Position numbers and translations under genes: made by a program. Positions 35,764 through 48,371 of a stretch of 64,000 bases of DNA are shown piece after piece. Position 1 is the stretch's first letter, and every line of letters begins with the position of its first letter. The notes under the pieces were generated by a model, which ran no database searches, was not told the DNA's origin, and was given only the letters and a program-made list of their open reading frames with translations. The DNA is from Viola odorata (taxonomy: Eukaryota > Streptophyta > Magnoliopsida > Malpighiales > Violaceae): contig OY829542.1 of assembly GCA_963691705.1 (NCBI GenBank), positions 52,183,002-52,247,001 on the forward strand, read 5' to 3'.

Positions 35764-37575
35764 ATGACAGCCAGATCGGAGCCAGACCGGTCTACATTTT
35801 CCAATATTCCTTTCTCAACTCGCAGGCGGTTATTTCCTTTTGCTACTGCTGACCTCTCTATGACGACGCAATCGACTATCTCGGGACCTCTGGACCTCTC
35901 GGTCGGGATCGCCGGAGGATCTATCTCCTCACAGACGGTCATTTCTTCATCACAGACAGCGGGATCTGATCTTTATACTCCTCTTTTGGAAGGATCTGCG
36001 CTTAGCAGTGAAAATCCCTTTGCTATGGAAATAGCGGCCCTTCGTTCCCGCCTGGAATATTTGACTGAAATGGCCACTAGAGTCACGCCCGGTGCTTCTG
36101 GATCTAGCGTTCCTCCTCGCGTCTTGTTCACATCATCTATTGTTGCTGATCGACCTCTGCCCCCGTTGTTTCCAGAGAACCCCCAAGTGCCTTTATCCGC
36201 AGGAAATCCCTCGGTTGGTCGCGTACAGCTCACTCAAGGAGGAGTAGAGGCTTATGTACCGCAAATGCCGCAAAGACTTCTTCTGCAGGAAGACAGGCAG
36301 CTTGAGGCGTTAAGGAACCGTTGGGCCGGACGGAGGGAAGGAACAAACAGGAGTTTATCTCCCGTGTACAGTGAAAGATCTAGTAGCAGAAGAAATCGAA
36401 GTCGTTCTCCCAGGAGTCGCAGTCGGTCTCCCAGGCGACATCATATACCTGAACTAAGGGAAGGAGGGCGACAAGGAGACATATCTCCCCCACGTCATGC
36501 GCGTGAGATTCTTGATGATACCTCAGGTCACCCTTTCAGTCGTCGTGTAAGACGTCACAGGGTCAGCAGGCGAGTGAAGCTTCCCGCTGATACTTATGAT
36601 GGTACTAAAGATCCTATTTCGCACATCAACAAAGTGAAGGATTTCGTCCAGTTTCAAACCCACAGTGATGCGGCTTTATGTCAGATATTTGTTATGACCT
36701 TATCGGGAGTTGCTCGTCTTTGGTTTGAAGGTCTTCCTGGCGGATCCATTAGTAATTTCACACAGCTGGAATCCAAATTTCGGAGCAGATTTAGTACAGC
36801 AATTCCAATTCGGAAATCTGCCGCAGCGTTATTTGACATACAGCGGAAGCCCCAAGAGACATTGAAAGAATTTCTTAGCCGATTCGATCTGGAAATGTCA
36901 TTAACGCCGGGCGTTACCGTTGATTTCGCCATAGAAGCTCTGAAAAGAAACTGCCATTATGGAAAACTGAAAGATGCATTGATGGTGGATCCTCCAATAT
37001 CCTTGGACGCACTAAGACTTAAAGCCCATAATTATGCGAAAATGGAAGAAGAAGAAAATAGAAATAGAACATTTGATATGCCGCCTGGGGCACCTCGCAT
37101 CCCTGCCGCTCCCGCAAATCCTCTGGTTGACGATCATTACACTGATGATTACGCTCGACGGAAAGATTACATCCCAAAGACCTACGATAAGCAAAAAGGA
37201 AATTCCTCGAAAGGAAGACAAGGTAGTTCCCCTCGTCAGCGTCAAGGGAACGCTAACAAAAATCGGGCGTATGATCCGGATTTTCCCTCCTTGAATGTAC
37301 CAAGAGCGGAGATATTGGCGATAGCGGAACAGCGAGATCTTCCTATCCGTTATCCGGCGCCCACGAAACCTGGAGTGCTTTTAGGCAGGAGAGAAAACGC
37401 TTACTGTAAATTCCACAGAGGCTTGCAGAGAATTAAGGTGGGCGATAGAACGCTTGGTGGAGGAAGGATATCTGGGAGAATTTGTGACTCAAGTAAGGGA
37501 AGATGCCCGAAACAATCCGATAAGAAGAGCGGTAGACGAGCGACCAAGGCCCCCTCCAGCCCCACAGCCGGATAA
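35764..37575 (+). pseudogene. gag: Element C gag, frameshifted in the zinc knuckle
   Basis: The open frame starts at a GTG (35713); the first ATG is 35764. A disordered N-terminus leads to an arginine/serine tract (RNRSRSPRSRSRSPRR, about 36390-36440). The Ty3-type Gag core runs about 36570-37060 (DTYDGTKDPISHINKVKDF, GVARLWFEGLPGGSI, ETLKEFLSRF). At about 37405 a zinc knuckle begins (YCKFHRG), but its middle is missing and the second half (EACREL) is found in the next frame. So a small deletion removed the H..C part and shifted the frame; downstream the gag frame is meaningless to its stop at 37575. Gag would form the particle. Confidence 0.85.
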
Positions 37576-40500
37576 CGCTCCCAAAGGAAAGGGTGTGGAA
37601 ACCTTCGCGATAGATGGCGACGACATCCCCATAATCAATATCATAGCAGGAGGGATCCCCTACACAGATGAATTAGAACAGTCGATGGTGGCGAAAGGCG
37701 AAAAGCGTACGCGAGACGGCATGACAAAGAAAGGTGGAGCAATAGACATACTTGATCGCATGATCTTATCCTTTTCAGAAGAGGATGAGAAAGGCGTTAT
37801 CTATCCCCATAATGACGCCTTGGTAGTCACACCTGTCATCGCCAGTCATGGTATAAGAAGGACTCTTGTGGACAACGGGAGTGCCGTGAACCTTTTTTCG
37901 CTGGAAGCTTACAATCTCATGAAACGCCCCCACGACGAGTTAACGCCTAGTAAGAGACCCATAGTCGGAGTGGATGGGACCCCTATCCCTGTTACGGGAG
38001 TAATCACCCTACCCGTATACTTCCGAGAAGACACTTACAAACGGTCAGAGAATTTGTTGTTCCTTGTTGTGGATCTGAATCTGCCCTATAACGTCATACT
38101 CGGACGGCCTTTCCTCAATCGCTTTGGAGCGGCGATATCACAAAAACATCTAAAGATGAAATACCCCTCCTGGGACGGGGTGGTATCGATAAAAGGTGAT
38201 CAGAAACTGGCGGCAGAATGCTATTCGCTCATGACTCGGACGAGCTGCGATAGATACGTGTGTATAGCGGCAGACCCCTATGAACAGGGTGATGAAAAAC
38301 GCGCTCAACCCCTTGACAAGATGGTGCCCGTATCAGTGATAGGCAAAGAGGGAGCCAGTTTCCTGGTCAGCGATAAGCTCAGCCCAGCGGAAAATCTTCA
38401 ACTGGCACGGCTGCTGAACAAATGCCAAGGAAATTTCGCATGGGAACCCGCCGATATGCCAGGTATATCCCAAGAAATAGCCGAGCACAGGCTTAACGTT
38501 GACCCCAACGCCAAGTCAGTTCAGCAAAATCGACGGGCGTTCTCCACCGAAAAAGCGTCGGCCGTGGAAAAGGAGGTTGTGAAGCTCCTTGACGCGGGTT
38601 TCATTCGCGAAGTACAATATCCCACTTGGTTAGCCAACCCGGTTCTTGTTCCTAAACCCAATGGAGACTGGCGTATGTGCATTGACTTCACTGATTTGAA
38701 CGATGCTTGCCCTAAGGATTGCTACCCGCTTCCTCGCATAGATCAGTTGGTTGATCAAACTGCTGGGTACGCATATCTAAGCTCGTTGGACGCCAATTCC
38801 GGATATCATCAAATCCCTATGGCCCTAGAGGATGAGGAGAAGACCGTCTTCCTTACTCCTAAAGCCACGTATTGTTACACAGCGATGCCATTTGGACTAA
38901 AGAACGCGGGGGCCACGTTTCAGCGAATGGCAAATAAGATTTTTGAGGAACAGATAGGGAGAAATGTGGAAGCATATGTTGACGACATACTGGTAAAGAG
39001 TGCGAATTTTCATGATCACCTGCAGGATCTAAAGGAAGTTTTTGATGTGATGACAAGGTATCGCATGAAGCTAAACCCCCGGAAGTGCATGTTTGCATTC
39101 CAGACGGGTAAGTTCTTGGGCTACGTAGTTAGCCAGAAAGGTATCCAGCCTAATCCATCCAAGGTTAAAGCTATACATGATATGATATCGCCAAGAACCG
39201 TTAAAGAAGTGCAAAGGCTAACAGGGCGCGTTATCGCTCTGGGACGATTCGTCTCCAAGCAAGGAGAAAAGTGTCTCCCCTTTTTCAAAGTCATACGACG
39301 GAAAGCCACGTTCGGGTGGACCCCAGAATGTGAGCAAGCATTTGTGGACTTAAAGGACTATTTTTCATCTGATTTGTTATTGACAAGGCCCGAGTCCGGC
39401 GATACTCTGTACTTGTACTTGGGCGCGGCGGACGAAGTGGTCAGCGCCGTCCTTGTTCGTGACGATAACCGCACTCATCGCCCAGTTTACTTCGTGAGTC
39501 ATGTCTTAAAGGACGCGGAACGGCGATATGCTCGTATTGAGAAAATAGCGTCCGCCCTTATACAAGCCGCCCGCAAGATGGACCGATACTTCCAGTCTTA
39601 TCCTATCGTTGTACTTACAGACCAACCCTTGAAGAGGATATTTTGAAAGCCTGAATCTTCAGGAAGAATGCTGATCTGGGCCCTAGAACTCGAACAATAT
39701 GGTTTGAGATACCAGTCACGGCCATCCGTAAAGGCTCAGGTCCTTGCTGATTTTATAGCGGAGTGTACTTTCACAGAGGACCCTTTGAGTGGTGTACCGG
39801 AAGCGGAATGGAACGATATGGATCTCCCGTTCCCAGAAACTTATACAGATCTTTGGATCGTTCATGTGGACGGAGCCAAAAACCAAGAACTGGCGGGGGT
39901 TGGAGTCTTCATAAACGGGCCGCACGATATGCATATACGGTATGCTATTCGAATCTTGCATCCTTTGTCCAATAACGCAGCCGAATATGAGGCGTTGCTA
40001 GCTGGACTCAGAATAGGAAGGGAATTTTCTTCTAAGGGAAGGCGCGATACCGGCCAAACAGGAGATCTGCGTCTAAAAATTTGTGGAGACTCCAAACTGA
40101 TAATTGACCAGGTCTCAGGACACTCTCAGGCTCGAGAACCTATTATGGTGCAATACCTCTCTAAGGTAACGCGAGAACTAGTGGAAATAAAGAAAGAGGG
40201 CATGCAAGTCAGCTTCGAGCACGTCCCCCGAGAGGAAAATGCTGAAGCCGATTACCTTGCCAAGCTGGCCGCGAATCCTGAAGCATCTATACCTAAAGAT
40301 GTGTATTATCGTGAGCTAGCGGTGCCGTCCTTCATGGAGGAACAAGCCTCTTTGTGTGTGAATGAGCTCGAGAATGATTGGCGGATTCCGGTAATAAAAT
40401 ACCTGATGCACGAAGAGTTGCCCGACGATAACGCTGAAAAAATGAAAGTGCTAAGACAGGCTGCTCGTTGCACATACTATAACGGGGATCTAATTCGAAG

Positions 40501-41614
40501 ATGTTTTTCTCACCCCGGCGCCAAATGTATAACCGAACAAGAGGGCCTTCACACCTTACGCGAAATCCACGAAGGGATATGCGGAATGCACGCGTCAGGC
40601 GGCACCTTGGCGGCACAAGTTTTCAGATCAGGATTCTACTGGCCCACTATACGAAGGGATTGCCACGAGTATGTACAAGCTTGCCCCAAATGTCAGGAAT
40701 TCGCTAAAATTCCTCGACGTCCAGCTACGGAAATATCGGAAATCATCGCCCCTTGCCCTTTTGCCAAATGGGGGATTGACATCCTGGGTCCATTTCCAAA
40801 GGCAAGGTCCCAACTGAAATTTGTTATAGTGGCTGTGGACTATTTTACGAAGTGGGCGGAAGCTGAAGCGGTTGCCACAATCACGGCGGAAAAAACATGG
40901 CGTTTTTTCAAACATCAAGTTATCATGAGATTCGGGGTGCCTCGTATCCTTGTCAGCAATAACGGGACCCAGTTCACCAGCCAATTCTTCAAAGACCAAT
41001 GCTCAGAATTCGGGATTGAGCAGAGATTCTCTTCCGTGGCTCACCCACAAACCAACGGACAAGCAGAGGTAACTAATAGGAGCATCCTCAGCGGTATTAA
41101 GAAAAACCTAGAGGGGTCTAAGAAGAAGTGGGCTGATGAATTGCCATACGTGATGTGGGCATACCGCGTGACCGTAAAAGTCAGCACTGGAGAAACACCT
41201 TTTGCGTTGGCTTTCGGAACTGAAGCCGTTACGCCAGTGGAAATTGGGGCCATGAGCCTGCGGGTGGCTCACTTTCGTGAGGAACGGAACGAGGAACGGT
41301 TACGTGCTAATCTGGACGCGTTACCAGAGGTTCGAGAAGAAGTCCTACTGAAAATGCAACACTACAAAAGAAAAATGGCCCTTTATCATAATAGGCAGGT
41401 CAAAGAGCGATTGTTGAAAAATGGTGACCTTGTGCTCCGAGACAGGCGAGCAACCGGACAACGTATGGGAAAGCTTAGTCCTAACTGGGAAGGACCGTAT
41501 CGCATAACCCATGTTGTCGGAAGAGGGGCCTATCGCCTGGAGACACTTGACGGTACGCCTTTATCCAACTCCTGGAATATCGCTCGTTTGAAGTTATATT
41601 ATCCTAGAGTTTAA
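37421..41614 (+). pseudogene. pol: Element C pol: protease, RT, two RNase H domains, integrase; disabled
   Basis: Protease: LVDNGSAVNLF at about 37866. RT: WRMCIDFTDLNDACPK, MPFGLKNAGATFQRM and AYVDDILVK near 38975. The native RNase H is cut by TGA at 39644-39646 (before KPESSGRM), with the frame open again at once. The archaeal-type RNase H has HVDGAKN, AEYEALLAGL and CGDSKLI. The integrase finger is CPKCQEFAK; catalytic segments are WGIDILG, NGQAEVTN and, notably, SNNGTQF where the family has SDNG (about 40954). So the second catalytic aspartate is asparagine. Three lesions (the frameshift from gag, the nonsense codon and the active-site change) make this copy unable to move on its own. Confidence 0.9.
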
Positions 41615-42716
41615 TTTTATCTGCACTATTTGGATTATAACGACCCTAACCGTGGCTAACGCTCAATAGGAGAGTTTTCGTGGGTTTGTGGTTGCTTTTG
41701 TGCAGATAAAAAGGGGGGTACCCTGGGAGTGAAAAGTCCTATCCTTGTGATGGTCGGTCTTGATCAGATGGCCCACTAAGTGAGGGCACGACCCTAGTGT
41801 ATCCTTGATTAGCGTCGGATTGAAAGATCCTTGACGCCCCCGGGGGTGAAAAGTCCTATCCTTGTGATGACCGATCTTGATCAGATGGCTCACTAAGTGA
41901 GGGCACTGCCCGGTATCTTTGGGAGTGAAAAGTTCTTTAATGATAACCGATCTCGTGGAGACGGTACATCAAGACAAGACACACCCCAAAGAGTTAGAAA
42001 CTCTGTTTAGAAACAAGAATCCTATCTTAACGGTCGGGCTGGTGCAGCTAAACCATTAAGTAAGGACACGGTTCTAAACGAGAGGACAACGCCTATAAAA
42101 GTGAAAATTCCCTAGCCTTGTGATAGCCGTCCCGATCCGACAGCTCACGAGATGAGGCACTTAGAAAGGCCGATTGAGAGATAAGGGAAACGTGAAGGAT
42201 CGCGTAATTCCAGCTGGTAACCGGATAAGTAACCCTTGGCGAAAGGTAGAGCTGAGGGAAAACGCGATTCGAAACGGGTTCCGTGATAAAACCTAATGAT
42301 AGCAGCGAACGGGCTCCTACGGGTAATCACTATCTCTCAAATCTCGTTTTGTTACTGATAATCTACAATTAGAGATGTGCAGAATGCTTCTGAGCAGCGG
42401 AAGGAGAGGTGGTCATTATACCGATAGGCTAATCGAAAGGCCAACCCGACATAGATCCTGGTCTTCTTGGTATAAATACCAAGGATCTGCTCAAGAAAGT
42501 AAACGCACCGTGCGGATAAGGCCACCTCAGTGACGAGAGAAGTCTCGCGATGAGAAAAATAAAAGAGAAATATCGATAAAGGGATTGTCTAGAAATATTA
42601 AAGGCATCTCAAGGATTTACAAAGATTCACTGTTCAAAATATTGATGCTGCAAAGACAAAAGACAAAGCCAAGCGATATGTGATTGCTGGAGGGAACGGC
42701 AAAATATCGCGGCAAA
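41615..42716 (+). repeat. Element C region after pol: degenerate tandem repeats
   Basis: At about 41722-42165 three to four diverged units of roughly 105-120 bp carry 'gggagtgaaaagtcctatcc', 'ttgtgatg.ccg.tcttgatc' and 'cactaagtgagggcac'. The rest has no gene. An 18-bp perfect palindrome with a TATA-like core lies at 42466-42483. The convergent pol and antisense gene 1 are separated by this region. Confidence 0.75.
42466..42483. promoter_or_regulatory. Palindrome with TATAAATA core
   Basis: cttggtataaataccaag is an 8-bp perfect inverted repeat around aa. The plus strand reads TATAAATA, the same octamer as in the LTR promoter. Function is not shown; it could be a cryptic promoter on the plus strand or part of a termination hairpin. 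Confidence 0.35.
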
Positions 42717-45044
42717 TCAGCTCTCGGGGACTTGTCGTTTCCAACCCGCTGCCTTGGCTTGGCGATAGCCTGCCTCGTTAATATGGGCAGAACTCCGTAG
42801 AAAGGCTTTCGCGACATCTTCGCCCTTGTACGCATCCACCCCGTGAATTTCTTCGAAGCACTTAACCAGAACACGGGCGGTCTCTTCAGCATGCCACCAG
42901 CCCATATCGGCTAACTCTTCCGCCAAAGCTGCCTTTTCCTTTTCTAAAAAGGACTTCTCATTCTCCAAAGCAGTCACTTTGGCTTGTTCCTCTAACAAAG
43001 CTGTTTCCAGGGCGGAGTGCTGTTTCTGTAAATCGTGGTGAGCTAGCAGTATCTTGGAGCGATCTGCCAATACCTTTTTCTTTTCCTCTTGCTCCTTGGA
43101 CAGCTCCGCCGAAACAGAACGAAGGGAAACAGCCTGATGCTTCATATCCTCCGCCCAATAGTGAAATTTCATCATATTGGAGAAAAGGCCAGCACGGACG
43201 GAGTTCACTTGGTCATCTTCCGCCTGGGAAAGGAAAGCTTCCCGTTCTGCAGATGAGGCCAGAATTTGAGAAGCCAGCAGAGCAGAAACCTCATCTGAAC
43301 CATCGCCCCCGATGGCTGCCAAACCACGGGTACGGAAGTCGAACAACTCAACCTGATGGGTCACTTCGCCGAGCCCATTTAATGGACAAAGATCCGCCGC
43401 AAAATTGAAAGAGGTTCCGGCTTCATTATAGCGTTGCCGCCAAGGAACGCTAGAGGGAACGAAAGCCAGAGGACCAGGGGCGCGAACTTGTGAAGAAGAA
43501 CTGCCCGGGGGCAGGAAGGCACCATGAGGCTGATAGCCCGAAAGGTCGTGAAAGACGTCTTGATAAGAAGAGGAAAAATGATGCACAGGCCCGCCAAAGG
43601 AACTGGGCGAAGCACCAAAGGGGTCCGCACCGCCTAAGTTCCCCAAATCTTCCACGGAATGTCTACCTGGAGGAACCACTGCGGAATCAGGAACGTTAAC
43701 GGAACCACCTTCCCCCGCGATGTTAGAGGAGGGTATGTTCTCATCCTCGCCTTCTATCCGGGCCCTCTTCGCAGAACCCCTCAGCACATAAGTGAGATTC
43801 ATATCGCCTGAAGGAGCGGACGCAGTAACTATAACGGCCTCCTGCAAGGAGTACAAATTGAGAAAAGAAAAATAGATCAAATGACGACAGATATTGAGAA
43901 AGAAAAAACACGCTTACGGTAGCGGTGTTGAGAGAAGACAGTGCTTCAGAAGAACCCGCAGCGTCGGGAGAAGGAGTAAGAGTGGCGATACTCCGTGTTC
44001 TTTTCTTCTTTTTTCCTCTGGCAATGGCCCTAGGAGCCTGAGAAGACGAGGGAGCAGCAATGGTCACGATAGGAACACCTTCAGGGATGTCAGTATTCCC
44101 TTCGCCAACTGAGGAAGAGGATACTTGAGCGAGATTCGCGGAAGTAGCCGGAAGCTCAGAAGGATTATCAGTGGCCTCTGAATCGAGCTTTTCCTTTTCC
44201 TCTCTATTACGAGCTCTCCTTAAGCGTCTTCTTACGCTTTCGGGTTTATAGTCAGGATCCGTCGCTGCAAAATCACAAAATAATGTCAGCGTTAGTATCA
44301 GCGATGAAAGGGAAAGGTAGCGCGATACTCACGTCTAACGCACTCCTGAATGGCCATTCTGCAGGCCGTGAGTCGAATATGAACGCTGATCTCCAGTTGG
44401 AGTAAGGTGTTTAACCATCCTTGTTCACGAGCGGGAAGTGTCCCTGGTCGACTCCAAACGCCATCTTGGACGTCCTGGTTGAACCCAGAACGCCACTCGG
44501 GACCAGGAGCGTTAGGGAAATTTATCAGAAAGAACTCCTTTTTCCAAGCCTCAACAGAAGACTCAATATGGAGCAACTTCCAAGTAAAAGACTTGAGAGA
44601 ATCATCGTCAAAGCGAGGCGATATGGTTATCACACCCCGGCACTTCATCAATTTAAAAAGGGATCTAAGCAACAAAAGAGAAGGGGAAGTGATCCCCTTA
44701 TATCTACAGAGTTCCAAGAAAGCATAAACACAGCAATATGCATTTGGGGCTAACTGGGTAGGATTGAAATTGCCAGCAATAAGCAAACCCTTGACGAAAG
44801 AATCGATAGGGAACTGGAAACCGTAGCGAAACATCTGGGCATATAACACCCTTTGATTGCCGGTCAGAACGCTGTTTAAACGAACCGACCCAGGGGCAAC
44901 AACAGCTTGGTAACCGTCAGGAATAACGGCGCCATGAGTAGCCAAATGCTCCCGGAGAATGGCCTCCGTGGTAATAACACTGACCGTGGTATCCATTTTC
45001 TTCTCATCGATGGATTTCGACTCAGAACGGCGAGTCTTTGCCAT
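42717..45044 (-). CDS. Antisense gene 1 of element C: gypsy-type 'Transposase_28'-like domain plus coiled coil, three exons
   Basis: Exons 45044-44333, 44264-43918 and 43841-42717 use good splice sites (donors gtgagt and gtaagc; acceptors ttttgcag and ccttgcag) and keep one frame of 727 aa. The ATG at 45044 starts MAKTRRSE. Residues about 30-235 match the plant domain called 'putative gypsy-type transposase' (MFRYGFQFPIDSF, YAFLELCRYKG, ISPRFDD, WRSGFNQDVQDGVW). The middle is Ser/Pro-rich with a basic stretch (RGKKKKRTR), and the C-terminus has KFHYWAEDM and a long coiled coil ending in a GWWHAEE block. It has no DDE signature, so transposase activity is doubtful. It is intact while pol is broken. 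A TATAAA lies about 165 bp upstream. Function unknown; nuclear or regulatory is a guess. Confidence 0.8.
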
Positions 45045-45661
45045 GACAGGACTAAGGAAATAGAAACGAAGAAGACGAGGGAAAGGAAGGGAAGTACCTT
45101 TGGAAGGAAAGAACTTCGAAAGCCTTGAATGGAGGTGAGAAGGACAAGACGGCTGAGAGATAATATGAAAAAGTGGAGTGAAAAAGAAAAGGGAAGAAAT
45201 AAAGAGGGTTTATAACCCTAGTAATTAAAAGGAAACGACGGATGCTGCAGTCGTTGTGTCGAAGCGGCATGAGGGATAAGACTCAAGCAATGAGTACGAC
45301 TCTAGAAGAAGCGCGGCAAACGCTTCGATCTGGTTAAAATTTCTAAACACGCTAAGGTGAAGCGGCAGAAGAAACGAACACGTGTGTCGGCACCATCATG
45401 ATTTTTCCCGCGCATCGACGGAAGGGTCGCGAGCATTAAATGCTCTGAAAAGTAGATGCGACTTTTGATAAAAAGCAAAAGCGATATCACAAGAAAGGAA
45501 ATAATGCAAATCGGCGTTGAATAAAAGAACAGTTCTCAAAGACAGCAAGAGAGCGAAATAAAACAAGATATCGCCCGAAAAGCAAAGTACCGATATCGCC
45601 TCGCGATAGGACGTTATTACAAGACATGGAAAACAAATAGCAATGTTTTTCAATGGATCAA
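45045..45661 (-). other. Intergenic region between antisense genes 1 and 2
   Basis: Contains the probable promoter and leader of antisense gene 1 and the 3' flank of gene 2. It is purine-rich on the plus strand, with short ORFs that look accidental. Confidence 0.5.
45209..45214 (-). promoter_or_regulatory. TATA box upstream of antisense gene 1
   Basis: Minus strand reads ggTTATAAAccc, 165 bp before the ATG at 45044, leaving room for a leader of about 135 nt. Confidence 0.55.
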
Positions 45662-47904
45662 TTAAGAGTCATCGCATGCCTCGCCGTCATCGTTCCCTTG
45701 CTTTTCCCCGGAAGGAGGAAAACTCCTTTCGCCTTCACTAAGATCTTTAATTTTTTGAGAGGCGTAATTGGCCAGCATGGATAGATCGACAGCGCCTCGG
45801 ACATGGAGATCCTTAAACCCTGCGATACAAACCTCGATGGTCTTATTCTTCCACCAGGCTATCCTCGAAGGAACTTTGGCCAAATCGGCATCGCGAGATG
45901 ATAACTCTTCGCGAAGGAAGACATTCTTTTTATCAGCCACCACCAGTTCCGCCTCCATTAGCTCTGCTCTCGCCTTCCCCTTCGACTTCTCCCGAGAAAG
46001 TTCACCGCGACAATCCTCCAACTCTGCCCGAGTTCGTTCTTGCAACTGCGATAGCTCCTTCGCCTTCGCCAAAGCCGCGTCTAATTGTTCCTGCAAATCC
46101 GAACAGGGTCGAGTTTTGTTACGCTGGCCTTCAAGAAAGTAATGAAATTTCCGAAAGCTGGCCAGCATGTCGTTCATAAGGTGTGACTGTCGTGTCTCGG
46201 GAGCATGCTGTAAAAACTCTTCCCTGTCCTTGGAAGAAGTAAACATCTGTCCCACTATGGGACCCACGGGCTCTTCTCGCGATAACGGATCCGATATTCC
46301 TAAGGCACGAAGCCCATCAGTGCCGAAAGAGGACAAATCCAGCTGATATCCAGTAGGGCCCTGGGACCTCTGAGGAGAAAGGTTGGCAATGTAAGGAGGG
46401 GAACAATTTTTTGCGCAATCACCAACGCCCGAAATTGAAGACAGAAACAAAAGAGGAGGCTTCCGTGGGAAAAATTCAGGAGGAACGCCTAAACTCGAAA
46501 CTGGTGGGGTTGTCTCTGGGATAAAAGAACCTATCGGGGAAGCAGGATGGTCCGACGACAAAGGAGAGGTCGCGGCTACCGAGGTCTCATTGTTTTCGAT
46601 AGATACGGCGGAAGGCACCCTGATAGCTATGATATTTTTCACCACTTGCGAAGTCCTCGCGGCATGAGAAGCGTTAATATTCTCGGAAGGGGCCGCGTTA
46701 ACTCCCTTCAAAGGGGGAACTAGGGGTTCAGTTTTCTCTGTGCGAACCTTCTTTACGAGACGCTCCGTCTCTTCTGCAATTTCTTCGCTATCGTCCTCAG
46801 CCGATTCCGCCGTGTCATCATTCCTCCTCGACCTAAGTTTCATCCTTTGGGCAATAGTAGCGTGACGTAATTCAGGACCAGTATCCATGCTCTCGCTATC
46901 GCTGTCGATTTTCTCAAACACAGGATCGCCTTGAGCTACCCTCTTGCCGCGGGAAGGAAGCCAATTTTCAAGGAAATAAGAAGGTCGAGTGGAGGCTCTG
47001 CGAGTTGTGACGGTTTTAGTCCTTCCCCTTTTAGGCGGAATAGGTGGGCGGCGGGAGTTTTTAGGCGGAGGAGAAGGAGGCAGCGACTGGAGAGGTGTTA
47101 CGTTCAAAGGGGCGTCACCTTCCCCAGAAGAACTACTCTCAGCGTTACCTGCCAACAAAACACATTAGCAAATTAAGAAGAGTGAAGCGATAAAGAAGAA
47201 AAAGGAAACTCACCCACAACGCACTCTGACAAGGACCTGAACCGAGCAAACTCCCGGATACGGAAAGACCCTTCTATTTCTAACAAGGCTCTAACGTTGG
47301 AAACATCCTGGCTTGACAGCGCTTCCGGTCTTTTCCAAACGCCACTACTGATTTTTCGATTGAAACCCCCGCGCCAGAGCCGTGACGGCAAACGGAGGGT
47401 GAAAAAGCCAGACTTCCAGTCATCTACGTGTTCCTCAAAACCTTGAAAGTTCCGCCAGAACAGTTGCACAACGACATCATCCCATCTGGGGGTAATATCT
47501 ACCAGGCAGTCGCGACAACTCAAGACAAAGAATGTGCGGAATAGATCAAGCGACGGAGCAAATATACGCTTCATCTCGCACGAACGAAGGAAAGCGTAAA
47601 TACCACACCAAGAGGGTGGAGTAATCTGGATGGGATTAAGGTCGTAATGATCTAGCAGTTTCAACAGAGAAGTATGGAGTGGGAAACGGAATCCGTAAGT
47701 AAACATCTTGAAATAAACTAACCGGAATGTTCCCCACATAGCGTCAGGCAGCCGAGTGTCCTTCAAAGAGACAAAAGGGCGATAGCCCGTGGGAAAAGTA
47801 ATACCACTCTCCTCTAATTCAACCCTCAAAACCTCATTACAATTGAATATGCTGCGAGTTCGCCTAGCTTCGGGATCTATGGGGTTTTCAGCAGTTGAAG
47901 ACAT
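45662..47904 (-). CDS. Antisense gene 2 of element C: diverged paralogue of antisense gene 1
   Basis: Exons 47904-47214 and 47148-45662 (donor gtgagt, acceptor tttgttggcag) give one frame of 725 aa. The frame extends further upstream, but MSSTAENP at 47904 matches the start position of gene 1 best. The N-terminal domain shares with gene 1 the blocks MFTYGFRFP, NPIQ.TPP, YAFL..C, SL.LFR, ITPRWDD and W..GFN....SGVWKRP. The middle is Pro/Ser-rich and basic (PPKRGRTKT), and the C-terminus shares REEFL, FRKFHYF and a coiled coil followed by WWKN. Near-equal length and the same domain order show duplication of the whole gene, although overall identity is low, so the duplication is old. It is intact. 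Function unknown. Confidence 0.8.
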
Positions 47905-48371
47905 AAGGGACAGTAAAAGTAAATCTACGGCGGTAGAAGGAGTAAATACCTGGAGCAAAAAGCCAATAAGCCGGTCGCCGGCACCAGTGAGCGGTCGCGG
48001 AAAAACCTCTCGAAGAAAAAAAGTGCAGAAGAGAGAGAAAATGTGCAAAAACTCAAAATATTCGCAGAAGCAGTAAAAGAGAGAGATGATTTCCTTTTAA
48101 AGGAAAGCCTGAAGAAGAGACAGCCTGTAAAAATGAAACACGTACAGAACAGAAAAAGACACGTGGATAGTCGTTTGTGTCTTCTGGAATAAGACAGTTA
48201 CCGATTAAAAGATGAAGGCAGTTACCCGTAGCGAAAGGGACGCATCCGCGTCAACCCGGAACGCTCAGAAAGAAACAATAAGTAAGCGATGAAAAGCGAA
48301 AAGGAAGTAAAACCATCATTCATTATTATGAGAAAGGCCATACGGCATCTACAAAAAGAAGGAATAAGGCC
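47905..48371 (-). other. Leader of antisense gene 2 and 3' flank of antisense ORF 3
   Basis: No frame of note. A self-complementary ccttttaaagg near 48094 could serve as a weak TATA-like element for gene 2 (TTTAAAA on the minus strand), which is not convincing on its own. Confidence 0.4.
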
